From Treponema sp. UBA1793 (lineage in GTDB: Bacteria; Spirochaetota; Spirochaetia; Treponematales; Treponemataceae), in NCBI GenBank assembly GCA_002314445.1, contig DCFX01000065.1, positions 1 through 28,418 on the forward strand: DNA of 28,418 nt, given 5' to 3'. Below, piece by piece: positions 7,629-14,690 of the stretch (position 1 is the first letter of the stretch; each line of letters starts with the position of its first letter). The notes beneath the pieces were generated by a model. That model did no database searches. It saw only the letters and a program-made list of their open reading frames with translations, and was not told the origin of the DNA. The translations under genes and the position numbers were made by a program.

Positions 7629-8180
7629 TCAACCAAGAGAAACAGTTCCCTGCGCATCAATAGCAAGAATTGATTTACATTCCGAACAGCGGAAACGCCC
7701 CGAACGAGTGGCACGAAGCCGTTTCGTACATACAGGGCAGGCAAATACCTTTGGAAAAATACTGCTGGAGACAGGCGCTCCATTTTTAAAAAAAGAAACA
7801 GCCTCTTCTGTCGTATCCTTTATATTGAAAAACTGAGAAAAACCAAGCAGCTGAAAAACTTCGTATACTTTCGGTTGAATTTCAAGAAGAACAATATCGC
7901 CGCCCTTTGGCTTTACCATTTTTAAAAAAGCAGTAAATGAACCAATGCCCGTTGACGAAACATAATTCAGTGAAGAACAATTGAAAATAAGATTGATAAA
8001 ACCTGTTTCTACAACTTTCTGTATCTTTTTCTGGAAAAAATTAGAGTTATATGTATCTATATAGCCATTAAGATAAATGCACAAGCCGTTAGGAACATCA
8101 TCAACTTTTTCAAGAGAAATTTTAAGGCTATCGTCCTTTTCATCATTAAACCCCGGAACCAGGTTATTACTATTTATCAT
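7629..8180 (-). CDS. STAS-domain protein with C-terminal zinc ribbon
   Basis: 183 residues. The STAS (anti-sigma-factor antagonist) fold covers about 15-130: LNGYIDTYNS, LIFNCSSLNYVSSTGIGSF, then GGDIVLLE. The SSTG motif at 75-78 is where SpoIIAA-type proteins are phosphorylated by a partner kinase. A linker is followed by a zinc ribbon with CPVC (148-151) and CSEC (165-168), an unusual addition for a plain SpoIIAA homologue. It probably takes part in a partner-switching phosphorylation system, but no RsbW/SpoIIAB-like kinase or PP2C phosphatase is encoded here. Monocistronic: own promoter upstream and terminator downstream. GGAGG lies only 3 bases before the ATG, a short spacing, but no better start is near. 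STAS call confident, target unknown. Confidence 0.85.
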   Translation of the reverse strand: MINSNNLVPGFNDEKDDSLKISLEKVDDVPNGLCIYLNGYIDTYNSNFFQKKIQKVVETGFINLIFNCSSLNYVSSTGIGSFTAFLKMVKPKGGDIVLLEIQPKVYEVFQLLGFSQFFNIKDTTEEAVSFFKNGAPVSSSIFPKVFACPVCTKRLRATRSGRFRCSECKSILAIDAQGTVSLG

Positions 8181-8222
8181 ATGCCTCCGCCATCCGGAAA
8201 AACTTTTAGACCTATACTATTA

Positions 8223-8252
8223 ATGATACACCAAAAATTACTATAATGTCAA
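8223..8252 (-). promoter_or_regulatory. Promoter of the STAS gene
   Basis: Perfect -35 TTGACA (minus strand, 8247-8252), 18-base spacer, -10 TATCAT (8223-8228). The expected start near 8216 gives a leader of about 36 bases, unlike the leaderless promoters elsewhere in this window. Confidence 0.6.
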
Positions 8253-8371
8253 ATCAATGTACCGCAGGTCGCTTCATCACTTTTAATTATCGGTATCTGC
8301 TGAATTTTTTTTAGAAAAAAAGCTTTTACTATCTAATATTATATTATATAGCGCATAATCCGAAAAACAAG

Positions 8372-8377
8372 TATACT
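8372..8377 (+). promoter_or_regulatory. -10 element of trmJ
   Basis: TATACT ending 6 bases before the ATG at 8384. No convincing -35 at 16-18 bases and no TG extension. No Shine-Dalgarno site precedes the ATG. It is called because the same -10-to-ATG distance recurs at other gene starts here. Confidence 0.4.
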
Positions 8378-8383
8378 AATTCC

Positions 8384-9133
8384 ATGAATCTGGAAAAAAT
8401 ATGCGTTCTGCTTGTGCGTCCCGAGGAAAGCCGGAATATTGGTGCTGCATGCCGGGCTATGGCTAATAATGATATACATGATATGCGTATTATCGGAAAA
8501 AGGGAAGATTACGACAGCGAGAAGATTCACATACTGGCAATTCATGCCGGAGATATCTGGGAAAATGCTCACTTTTACAGCTCCATTACGGAGGCGACCG
8601 CAGACTGCACGCTTTCTGCCGGTACCACACGCCGCCGGGGAAAAAACAGAAAAGGTAAACTTCTGCTTCCAGAGGAGTTCGCTTCAAAAGCCGCGGATAT
8701 TACGGGAGACAGTCATACCGATGCAGGAGGAACTGTTGCAGCCGTATTCGGCAACGAGCGGACTGGGCTTACCGACGAAGAGATGGCAGAATGCACTCTT
8801 GGTGTTACTATACCTTCAAGCGAAAATTTTGCATCCCTCAACTTATCCCATGCTGTTCAGATAATCTGCTATCATTTGTTTCGTGAAAAGAACAAGGGTA
8901 TCAGCGGCTATACACCTCTTCCGCTCACACGGCTTGATAAAACCGTTACATCTATTGCAGACAGTCTGCAGAAAATAGGCTTTTTCAGCGTAACGGGAAG
9001 ACCTGATATGGAGATGTTCTGGCGCAGTATTCTTTCACGGGCTGCATTATCCGAAAGTGAAGCTCAATATATAGAAAAAACATTTGCAAAAACCGCAGGA
9101 CTTGCATCACGAAATGAAAAATCTAAAATCTGA
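8384..9133 (+). CDS. trmJ: tRNA (cytidine/uridine-2'-O-)-methyltransferase TrmJ-type (SpoU family)
   Basis: 249 residues, the usual TrmJ size. It is a SPOUT-superfamily enzyme that uses AdoMet to 2'-O-methylate nucleotide 32 in the tRNA anticodon loop. The three SpoU motifs are visible: motif 1 RPEESRNIGAACRAM (12-26) with N18, motif 2 VFGNERTGL (121-129), and motif 3 PSSENFASLNLSHAV (144-158). The C-terminal helical extension after 165 fits TrmJ rather than shorter SpoU enzymes, though a closely related rRNA or tRNA methyltransferase cannot be excluded. The ATG has no Shine-Dalgarno site. The last 11 bases overlap the end of the convergent AAA+ gene, and its terminator lies inside that gene. 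Confidence 0.85.
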   Translation: MNLEKICVLLVRPEESRNIGAACRAMANNDIHDMRIIGKREDYDSEKIHILAIHAGDIWENAHFYSSITEATADCTLSAGTTRRRGKNRKGKLLLPEEFASKAADITGDSHTDAGGTVAAVFGNERTGLTDEEMAECTLGVTIPSSENFASLNLSHAVQIICYHLFREKNKGISGYTPLPLTRLDKTVTSIADSLQKIGFFSVTGRPDMEMFWRSILSRAALSESEAQYIEKTFAKTAGLASRNEKSKI

Positions 9134-10265
9134 TGCATTCCGGCTGAATAATCCGGGATTTTTCCATTATACAGGCACGGCGGAGGCAGCTTTTCAGCTG
9201 CCGTACATTGCCAGGCCAGTTATGCATCTGAAGTTTTTCAAGTGCAACAGTCGATAATATTTTCTTTTTATCCTTGAGAATATTTTCTGCGATTTCTTTT
9301 ATATCGTCCGGCCTTCCTCTAAGAGGCGGCATCATTATCGTATAATCTGCAATACGATAGTATAAATCTTCCCTGAACATTCCCTTGCGGGAACGGGACA
9401 GCAGATCCGTATTCGTTGCACAAATCAAGCGTACATCAACATGCCGTTCGGTATCAGACCCGACGCTGCAGAAATTTCCGGATTCAAGCACATTAAGCAG
9501 TTTTGACTGAAGACTAAGCGGCGTCTCAGCTATTTCATCCATAAAGAGTGTGCCACCATCGGCTTTTGCAAAACGTCCTGCCCGTTTTACAGCCCCTGTA
9601 TACGCACCGGGAACGGTTCCGAACAATTCACTTTCTGCAAGTCCCTCTGGAATGGAAGGCATATTTACAGAGACGTAATTTCCTGATCTGCGCAGTGAGT
9701 ATTTATGAATCAATTCCGCGGCCAGTGTTTTTCCTGTTCCGCTTTCTCCAAGCAGCAGAATCGTAAGTTCTTTCGGTGCAACGACGGCGAGCTGCTGTTT
9801 TACAGATTGAAGTTCTTCTGATTTGCCGACCATTTTTTCAAATCCGGAGATGTCGACATTCATGTTTTTTGGCAGCCCCGGCTTATCGGTCAACAACGGA
9901 ATATCCGGCATGCCATCGATTCTTTTCTGCACTGCCTGGCGAAGCAGATACATATCGCCGGGAAAAGGAATGCAGCAGTTTTTTTCCAAAACAATAGTCC
10001 CGGACAGCAGCAGTTTCCACGAAATAAGAAAAAGAGGTGAAAAACGCATTGCGATTGCTCTGAGCTGTTTCTCCAGTGAATCATCAATGACGGCAATATC
10101 AATAATAACAACGCACGGAAAAGCAGCAAGCAAAACAGACGGGATAGAGGAATGATCAAAAATCAGTATAGAATAATCAGGTTCAAGTGCATGTTTACAA
10201 AAGCTGATAACCTCTCCATTCGATGAAAACAAAACAATCCGGTTAAAATTCACACAGGGAATCAA
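9123..10265 (-). CDS. Sigma54-interacting AAA+ protein with pseudo-receiver and no DNA-binding domain
   Basis: 380 residues from a TTG start at 10265 (no ATG nearby; a GTG four codons in is an alternative). The AAA+ domain of NtrC-type enhancer-binding proteins fills about 140-365: Walker A GESGTGKT (173-180), the sigma54 loop GAYTGA (220-225), Walker B GGTLFMDE (237-244), ATN (283-285), Arg fingers R298 and R304 in FREDLYYR, and WPGNVRQL (350-357). Residues 8-115 resemble a receiver domain: D56 sits at the phospho-acceptor place, but the acidic pair after strand 1 is SS and the conserved KP lysine is absent. The protein stops about 15 residues after the AAA+ domain, so there is no Fis-type HTH. 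It should activate sigma54-RNA polymerase without site-specific DNA binding or with a partner protein. It follows the WecG-like gene by 12 bases. Confidence 0.85.
   Translation of the reverse strand: MIPCVNFNRIVLFSSNGEVISFCKHALEPDYSILIFDHSSIPSVLLAAFPCVVIIDIAVIDDSLEKQLRAIAMRFSPLFLISWKLLLSGTIVLEKNCCIPFPGDMYLLRQAVQKRIDGMPDIPLLTDKPGLPKNMNVDISGFEKMVGKSEELQSVKQQLAVVAPKELTILLLGESGTGKTLAAELIHKYSLRRSGNYVSVNMPSIPEGLAESELFGTVPGAYTGAVKRAGRFAKADGGTLFMDEIAETPLSLQSKLLNVLESGNFCSVGSDTERHVDVRLICATNTDLLSRSRKGMFREDLYYRIADYTIMMPPLRGRPDDIKEIAENILKDKKKILSTVALEKLQMHNWPGNVRQLKSCLRRACIMEKSRIIQPECIRF
9137..9163 (+). terminator. Terminator of trmJ, inside the 3' end of the convergent AAA+ gene
   Basis: Stem ATTCCGG (9137-9143) with CCGGGAT (9153-9159), one G-T wobble, 9-base loop, then a T run 9159-9163. 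It begins 3 bases after the trmJ stop and lies within codons of the opposing gene. Confidence 0.55.
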
Positions 10266-10277
10266 ATAGTTAACCGA

Positions 10278-11015
10278 TCACTTTTTGAACAAACGATACC
10301 AGACAAGTATAATTATATAGCACAGATAGGGAAATATCAAAAAAATCTTAAATGGATTGTGAAAAATTTCCGAATAAATTTCAAGTCCGTTATTGAATGT
10401 CTTTTCACTTACCCTCTTGATACGTTCCGAAAAGATGCCCAGCGCATCGCGGTAGTATACAAATATACTTGACGCAAACTGGTTTCTGCGGCGGTATGCC
10501 CAGAAATCCTTCTCCTTTATTCCCTCGCTCACGAGCACAAGAGACGGAGATGCCTTATAAATTGCTTCAACAACAGCTTCTTCCGCATACTTAGGATAAT
10601 AACCGACATACCTTCCCACTATCTGTAAAGAAGGAAAAGTTGAACGGACGTTCGATTCTGCCTTCTGCAGCGTCATCTTGCGTGCACCAAGCAGATATAC
10701 CGATTTATAATGTGATTCAAGCACCGATAAAATTTCTATAACTGCGTTAAAAGGATTATATCTGACTGGTATAGACTTTTTAAGAAATCTGGCACCTCTT
10801 ATTATACTTTTTGAAACAGGAAGAACAAGATCTGCATTCCGTACGCATTCGGCATATTCGCTGTTTCTGCGCGCTTTCAGCAGATTCCAGACCGACAGAA
10901 ATAGTATCTGCTTCGTTCCCGGTTTTGCGAGCAGCTCAAGTACTTCATTTTCAAGATTCTCCGACCGGCAGATGTCGACCGGCACGCCGGCAATCATAAT
11001 TCTCTGAATACCCAT
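10278..11015 (-). CDS. WecG/TagA/CpsF-family protein with altered active-site motif
   Basis: 245 residues from the ATG at 11015, chosen because AGGAG lies five bases upstream; an in-frame ATG at 11051 has no such site. The family normally transfers ManNAc or a related sugar to a polyprenyl-diphosphate-linked sugar at the inner membrane. Recognisable: the N-terminal GVPVDI strand (10-15), ADLVLP (61-66), VYLLGA (106-111), and the P-x-L-x-IVG-x-x-x-GY block (128-139). The DGxG after the LP in active members, containing the catalytic Asp, is VSKS here (67-70), and the usual G-x-P-K-Q-E block is EGIKEKDF. The C-terminus (about 221-241) is strongly hydrophobic, so membrane attachment is likely. 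Catalytic activity is doubtful. Followed after 12 bases by the sigma54-type AAA+ gene, probably one operon. Confidence 0.75.
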   Translation of the reverse strand: MGIQRIMIAGVPVDICRSENLENEVLELLAKPGTKQILFLSVWNLLKARRNSEYAECVRNADLVLPVSKSIIRGARFLKKSIPVRYNPFNAVIEILSVLESHYKSVYLLGARKMTLQKAESNVRSTFPSLQIVGRYVGYYPKYAEEAVVEAIYKASPSLVLVSEGIKEKDFWAYRRRNQFASSIFVYYRDALGIFSERIKRVSEKTFNNGLEIYSEIFHNPFKIFLIFPYLCYIIILVWYRLFKK

Positions 11016-11040
11016 ACAATCTCCTATATAAAGGGTACTT

Positions 11041-11068
11041 CTAAAAGTCACTGAAAGTGAGTTTTTAG
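11041..11068 (-). repeat. Imperfect inverted repeat downstream of rsmE
   Basis: Core TCACT (11048-11052) and AGTGA (11056-11060) with a GAA loop, extended by A/T-rich flanks CTAAAA and TTTTTAG. It lies between rsmE and the WecG-like gene. It could slow or end rsmE transcription, but it lacks a GC-rich stem and a separate T run. Confidence 0.3.
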
Positions 11069-11115
11069 GGGTTCCCTATAGCAAGACAAAGCAAATACGC
11101 GATGAAAAACACAGA

Positions 11116-11949
11116 TTACAGTTTTTGCAACGCAAAAACCGCTGATTGCAAAGCAGCTATACCGTACAACGCAGCAGTTTCACAACGCAGAATATTGCAT
11201 GCAAAATGAACGGGAACAAATCCGCTGTCCCTCAACAGTTCGACTTCTTCCGGGCTTATGCCGCCCTCACAGCCGACAGCAACAGCCGCTTTCTTCATAC
11301 GTGTACAGGAAGCCACGACATTTCCCAGCGGTTCGCATAAGTCGGAACGCTCGGAAAGGACAACCCCTGCAAATTCTTCCGGGGCCAATGTACTGCACTC
11401 TATTTTCCACAGTACGGCAGCTTCTTCAGCAGAAACAGGTTCAAATACTGTTGTGGCAACAGGAGAACCGCTTTGTTCACGGGCTTCTCTTATAATCCGC
11501 CGGATGCGTTCTGTTCCTGCGGCTTTTTCCTGCATCGCCTTTATACTGCCTTTCTGCGAATAAGTTCCCGCAACCGGTACAATATTTCTTATACCGCACT
11601 CAACGGCCTGCCTGATTATGAGTTCCATCTTCTGCGGTTTTGCAATAAATTGAAACAGCGTATATTCAACGGAAAATGCAGTACGTTCCACTTCACCGGC
11701 AGAAACGCCGCGGGTAACGGTACCGTCTGCGGCATGTGCAGGCGATGCACATACCTGCATGACGACAACTCCCGAAGTATCGTCAATATGGCAGACGGTC
11801 ATAGGAACAAGGTCTCCGTCGGGAAGACGTACATCAATCATATCTCCGCTCTTTATACGGAGACTCCGGCGAAGATACCGGAAATCTTTTCCCGTTACGG
11901 AAAGAAGGCCTTTCTTGTCAGGCTGTTCCGCAGAGATATACTGGCGCAT
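11116..11949 (-). CDS. rsmE: 16S rRNA m3U1498 methyltransferase RsmE
   Basis: 277 residues; RsmE is typically ~245, the excess lying in internal loops near 70-85 and 165-195. AdoMet-dependent SPOUT enzyme that methylates U1498 in helix 44 of 16S rRNA. Seen: N-terminal PUA-like domain (1-80) with HYLR-like YLRRSLR (25-31), KPQKMELIIRQAVECG (104-119), the VGCEGGISPEEV block (about 222-233, usually GPEGG), and the knot motif ILRCETAAL (253-261, usually ILRTETA). The Pro-to-Cys and Thr-to-Cys changes in the two motifs are mild. The start ATG shares its A with the ctpA stop (TAATG), so translation is coupled to ctpA; there is no other good ribosome-binding site. Confidence 0.92.
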   Translation of the reverse strand: MRQYISAEQPDKKGLLSVTGKDFRYLRRSLRIKSGDMIDVRLPDGDLVPMTVCHIDDTSGVVVMQVCASPAHAADGTVTRGVSAGEVERTAFSVEYTLFQFIAKPQKMELIIRQAVECGIRNIVPVAGTYSQKGSIKAMQEKAAGTERIRRIIREAREQSGSPVATTVFEPVSAEEAAVLWKIECSTLAPEEFAGVVLSERSDLCEPLGNVVASCTRMKKAAVAVGCEGGISPEEVELLRDSGFVPVHFACNILRCETAALYGIAALQSAVFALQKL

Positions 11950-13454
11950 TATTTTACCGAAACTGTCGGTTTCACTGCCGCTGCATCTTTGGCCGCAGCT
12001 TCATCCTGCAGTTCTTTGAGAGTTTTTGTTGATTTTACAAGCTTCTGAAAATCCGTCGTCTTGAGAACTTCAAGAGCTGCCTTCAACTGAATGTCGTAAT
12101 CAAGATCATACAGCGGAGTACCAGTCATGCGCGCAGCCTGGATGCGTATCAGTCTCCGTAAAAGACCTGCATCAAGCGCATATTTTTTCTGGAGTTCAAC
12201 AGCATATGCGGCAATATCTTTTTCACTCATAGACGGATGGGCGTTTACGTACTTTCCGACATCATCCGATTTTATAAGCTCTGTATATGCTTTTTCCTGT
12301 TCGGGAGTAAGTTCCGGATAGAGAACTTCCCTGTCAGGAGGAATTCCGATTTTATCGATATTTGTATCGCTTGGTGTGTAATAACGCGCCATCGTCATTT
12401 TGAAGCCGTCCGTATCGCTGAGCGGAATCACCTGCTGCACGGAACCTTTTCCATATGAACGCTGTCCTACAAGATATGCAAGGTGATCATCCTTAAGCGC
12501 ACCGGAAAGAATTTCCGACGCTGATGCAGAGCCGTGATTAATAAGAACCACGACAGGGAGTTCTGCAGGAACTGTAGTCTTATCCTTGCTTGCAGTATAT
12601 ACGTTGTTCTCAAACGTAAGCCGGCTTTTTGTTGAAACGATCGTCCCCGAATCGATAAACTTGTCCGCAACGTCGACAACGCTCGTAATAAGTCCGCCCG
12701 GATTATCGCGGAGATCGATAATAAGATTTTTGTATCCCTTCTTAGCAAATGAATTGAGCGCTTCCTGTACACGGTGCGGTGTTTCAGGAGTAAACTCTAT
12801 AATACGAAGGTAACCGGTGTTATCTATCATGCCGTATTTTACAGTCGGGACTTCAATTACGGCGCGGACAAGTTTCACATCGAACGTGATATCTTTACCG
12901 CGAAGAATCGATACGGAAACAGGTGTATTAACCTGTCCGCGCAGATGATCAAGCACCTGTTCCATCGACATCTCGGAAGTTGATTCACCGTCGATTGCGG
13001 TAATATAATCTCCGGACAGAATACCGGCTTTCGCTCCCGGAGTATCCTCTATCGGAGAGGCAACTTCCACGTAGGCAGGTTTATCAGGAGTCGATTCAAA
13101 AGGCTTGCTGATAGAAAGTCCTACACCGCCGAAAGTTCCAGCGGTCGTATCAGACAAGTCTCTCATTGTGTTCGGATCAAGATACAGGGTATAGGGATCT
13201 TTCAACGCTTCCAGCATCCCCTTGAGTGCACCTTCATACAAAACTTTTGGGTCAACTTCATCTACATAATTCTGCTGAACATAATCGAAAACCGCGCTGA
13301 TTTTCTTCATGTACTGGAAATTCGAAGCAGATTTATTATCTACCGATGATTGTGCAAAGCACTGTGAAGAAACAATGGAAACAACCAGAAAGAATACAGC
13401 TGAAATAACTGTATGCAACACTCTATTGTTGGTTTTGTTCATAATAGGACTCAT
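11949..13454 (-). CDS. ctpA: Carboxy-terminal processing protease (S41 family)
   Basis: 501 residues. Exported serine protease that trims C-termini of periplasmic or outer-membrane proteins. N-terminal signal segment about 10-35 (hydrophobic 14-28, cleavage likely near CFA-Q at 32-35), a cap region, a PDZ domain about 105-195 (GGVGLSI, GDYITAIDG), then the S41 core. Catalytic Ser311 lies in GSASASE, general-base Lys336 in SYGKGSVQ, spaced 25 as in E. coli Prc and B. subtilis CtpB, with Gln340 also kept. The C-terminal tail is Ala/Lys-rich. The ATG at 13454 follows a -10 by 6 bases and has no Shine-Dalgarno site; a second ATG lies four codons in. Shares one base with rsmE downstream and is divergent from the MinD-like gene. 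Confidence 0.93.
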   Translation of the reverse strand: MSPIMNKTNNRVLHTVISAVFFLVVSIVSSQCFAQSSVDNKSASNFQYMKKISAVFDYVQQNYVDEVDPKVLYEGALKGMLEALKDPYTLYLDPNTMRDLSDTTAGTFGGVGLSISKPFESTPDKPAYVEVASPIEDTPGAKAGILSGDYITAIDGESTSEMSMEQVLDHLRGQVNTPVSVSILRGKDITFDVKLVRAVIEVPTVKYGMIDNTGYLRIIEFTPETPHRVQEALNSFAKKGYKNLIIDLRDNPGGLITSVVDVADKFIDSGTIVSTKSRLTFENNVYTASKDKTTVPAELPVVVLINHGSASASEILSGALKDDHLAYLVGQRSYGKGSVQQVIPLSDTDGFKMTMARYYTPSDTNIDKIGIPPDREVLYPELTPEQEKAYTELIKSDDVGKYVNAHPSMSEKDIAAYAVELQKKYALDAGLLRRLIRIQAARMTGTPLYDLDYDIQLKAALEVLKTTDFQKLVKSTKTLKELQDEAAAKDAAAVKPTVSVK

Positions 13455-13460
13455 GTATTC

Positions 13461-13489
13461 ATTTTACGTTACCGGATTAAAAATTGCAA
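13461..13489 (-). promoter_or_regulatory. Promoter of ctpA-rsmE
   Basis: Minus strand TTGCAA (13484-13489), 17-base spacer, TAAAAT (13461-13466), then 6 bases to the ATG at 13454. A leaderless transcript is expected. Confidence 0.45.
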
Positions 13490-13510
13490 CTATGCACAAA
13501 AGCGCGGGTG

Positions 13511-13519
13511 TGCTATACT
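13511..13519 (+). promoter_or_regulatory. Extended -10 of the MinD-like gene
   Basis: TGC-TATACT with the -10 at 13514-13519. No -35 is seen at 16-18 bases, as expected for extended -10 promoters. The ATG at 13527 is 7 bases downstream, with no Shine-Dalgarno site between. Confidence 0.5.
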
Positions 13520-13526
13520 TTACCTT

Positions 13527-14675
13527 ATGCAAATCATTCCCGTTGCCAGCGGAAAAGGCGGAGTTGGTAAAAGTCTTTTATCCGCGAATCTTTCAATTGC
13601 GCTCGGCCAGTCCGGCAAAAAAGTAGTCATGGCGGACCTTGATCTCGGCGCCTCAAACCTGCACCTTGTCATCGGGCAGCATACAAATCCGGCTGCAAGT
13701 CTTGGTGCATGGCTTACTGACCACGGTAATTTTGAAGATATCATAGCACCGACAGAATATGAGAATGTAAGCTTCATCGCAGGAGACAGCCAGATTCCCG
13801 GACTTACCGCACTCAAGCCTTCTCAAAAAACAAGGCTCATACACAGCTTTCAGAATATAGATGCGGATTATCTGGTCCTGGATCTGGGTGCCGGAACCCA
13901 CCAAATCATCCTGGATTTGTTCCTGCTTTCTCCTCAGGGAATTGTCATTACAGCACCGACAGTCACGGCAACGCTCAACGGTTACCTGTTCCTGAAAAAT
14001 TCCGTATTCCGGCTTATGTATACGACTTACAAAAAAAATACACCGGGATACGATCAGCTTGAAAAACTCAGAAAGGATTCAACCTCCCTCCAGCGTCTGT
14101 ATATCCCGAAACTGATCGAAGCACTCAAAAAAGTCGATCCCGAAAATACGGAACTTTTTATGTCGCGCATGAAAGCGTTCAGGCCGCGCCTTATTATGAA
14201 TATGATAGATGATCCGAAAGATGCGGACAAAGCCCAGCGGATCAGACGCTCCTGCAGCCAGTACCTCGGGCTCGAAATTGAACACCTCGGCATTATGTAC
14301 CGCGATACGCTCCAGGATAAAGCGCTTTCGTCCCAGCTGCCGATTATTGTATACAAACCGCAGGCTGTTCTTTCGCAGGCCATCTACCGTATTGCAGAAA
14401 AAATCCTCACCTCGGAAACGAGGACTTTCGACCAGGCATACAAACCTAATGAAGAAAGTTCCGATTCATTTCAAATCGCAGAGGAAGAGGCAAATGACGA
14501 TTATGATTACAAATTATCGGGAATAGACGACCTTGTAGGAAGCGGCACTCTTACAGTTGGCGAGCTTGCAGAGATGATAAAAACTCAGCAATATGAAATC
14601 ACGCAGCTGAAAAAAGAAAATCTCCTGCTGAAATCAAAAATTATACAAGCTGCTTCGCAGGGCTTTAAAATATAA
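13527..14675 (+). CDS. MinD/FlhG-like P-loop ATPase with insertion and C-terminal coiled coil
   Basis: 382 residues from the ATG at 13527. The frame is open back to 13413, but the extra 38 residues do not resemble the family and would cover the promoter, whereas 13527 puts the deviant Walker A GKGGVGKS at the usual residues 9-16 (signature K10 and K15). Also seen: MADLDLGASNLH (35-46) and VLDLGAG (117-123). Compared with MinD or FlhG there is a charged helical insertion (about 165-215) and an acidic linker (about 305-335) followed by a helix with coiled-coil character (345-372). Such ATPases position flagella, septa or chromosomes. No flhF, minC or parB is encoded beside it, so the cargo is unknown. 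It is co-transcribed with lgt, 15 bases downstream. Confidence 0.8.
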   Translation: MQIIPVASGKGGVGKSLLSANLSIALGQSGKKVVMADLDLGASNLHLVIGQHTNPAASLGAWLTDHGNFEDIIAPTEYENVSFIAGDSQIPGLTALKPSQKTRLIHSFQNIDADYLVLDLGAGTHQIILDLFLLSPQGIVITAPTVTATLNGYLFLKNSVFRLMYTTYKKNTPGYDQLEKLRKDSTSLQRLYIPKLIEALKKVDPENTELFMSRMKAFRPRLIMNMIDDPKDADKAQRIRRSCSQYLGLEIEHLGIMYRDTLQDKALSSQLPIIVYKPQAVLSQAIYRIAEKILTSETRTFDQAYKPNEESSDSFQIAEEEANDDYDYKLSGIDDLVGSGTLTVGELAEMIKTQQYEITQLKKENLLLKSKIIQAASQGFKI

Positions 14676-14690
14676 TAAAGGAAAATAACT

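Noticed and set aside
11473..12048. 191-codon plus-strand frame antisense to rsmE and the end of ctpA
   Set aside because: Both opposite genes are clear enzymes with catalytic motifs; no ribosome-binding site or family motif supports the antisense frame.
13484..13519. TTGCAA as -35 for the MinD-like gene
   Set aside because: The spacer to TATACT would be 24 bases, too long; the TG extension explains the promoter without a -35.
13413..13526. 38-residue N-terminal extension of the MinD-like protein
   Set aside because: It would overlap the ctpA start and both promoters, adds residues unlike the family, and moves the Walker A away from the N-terminus where it always lies in MinD/FlhG.
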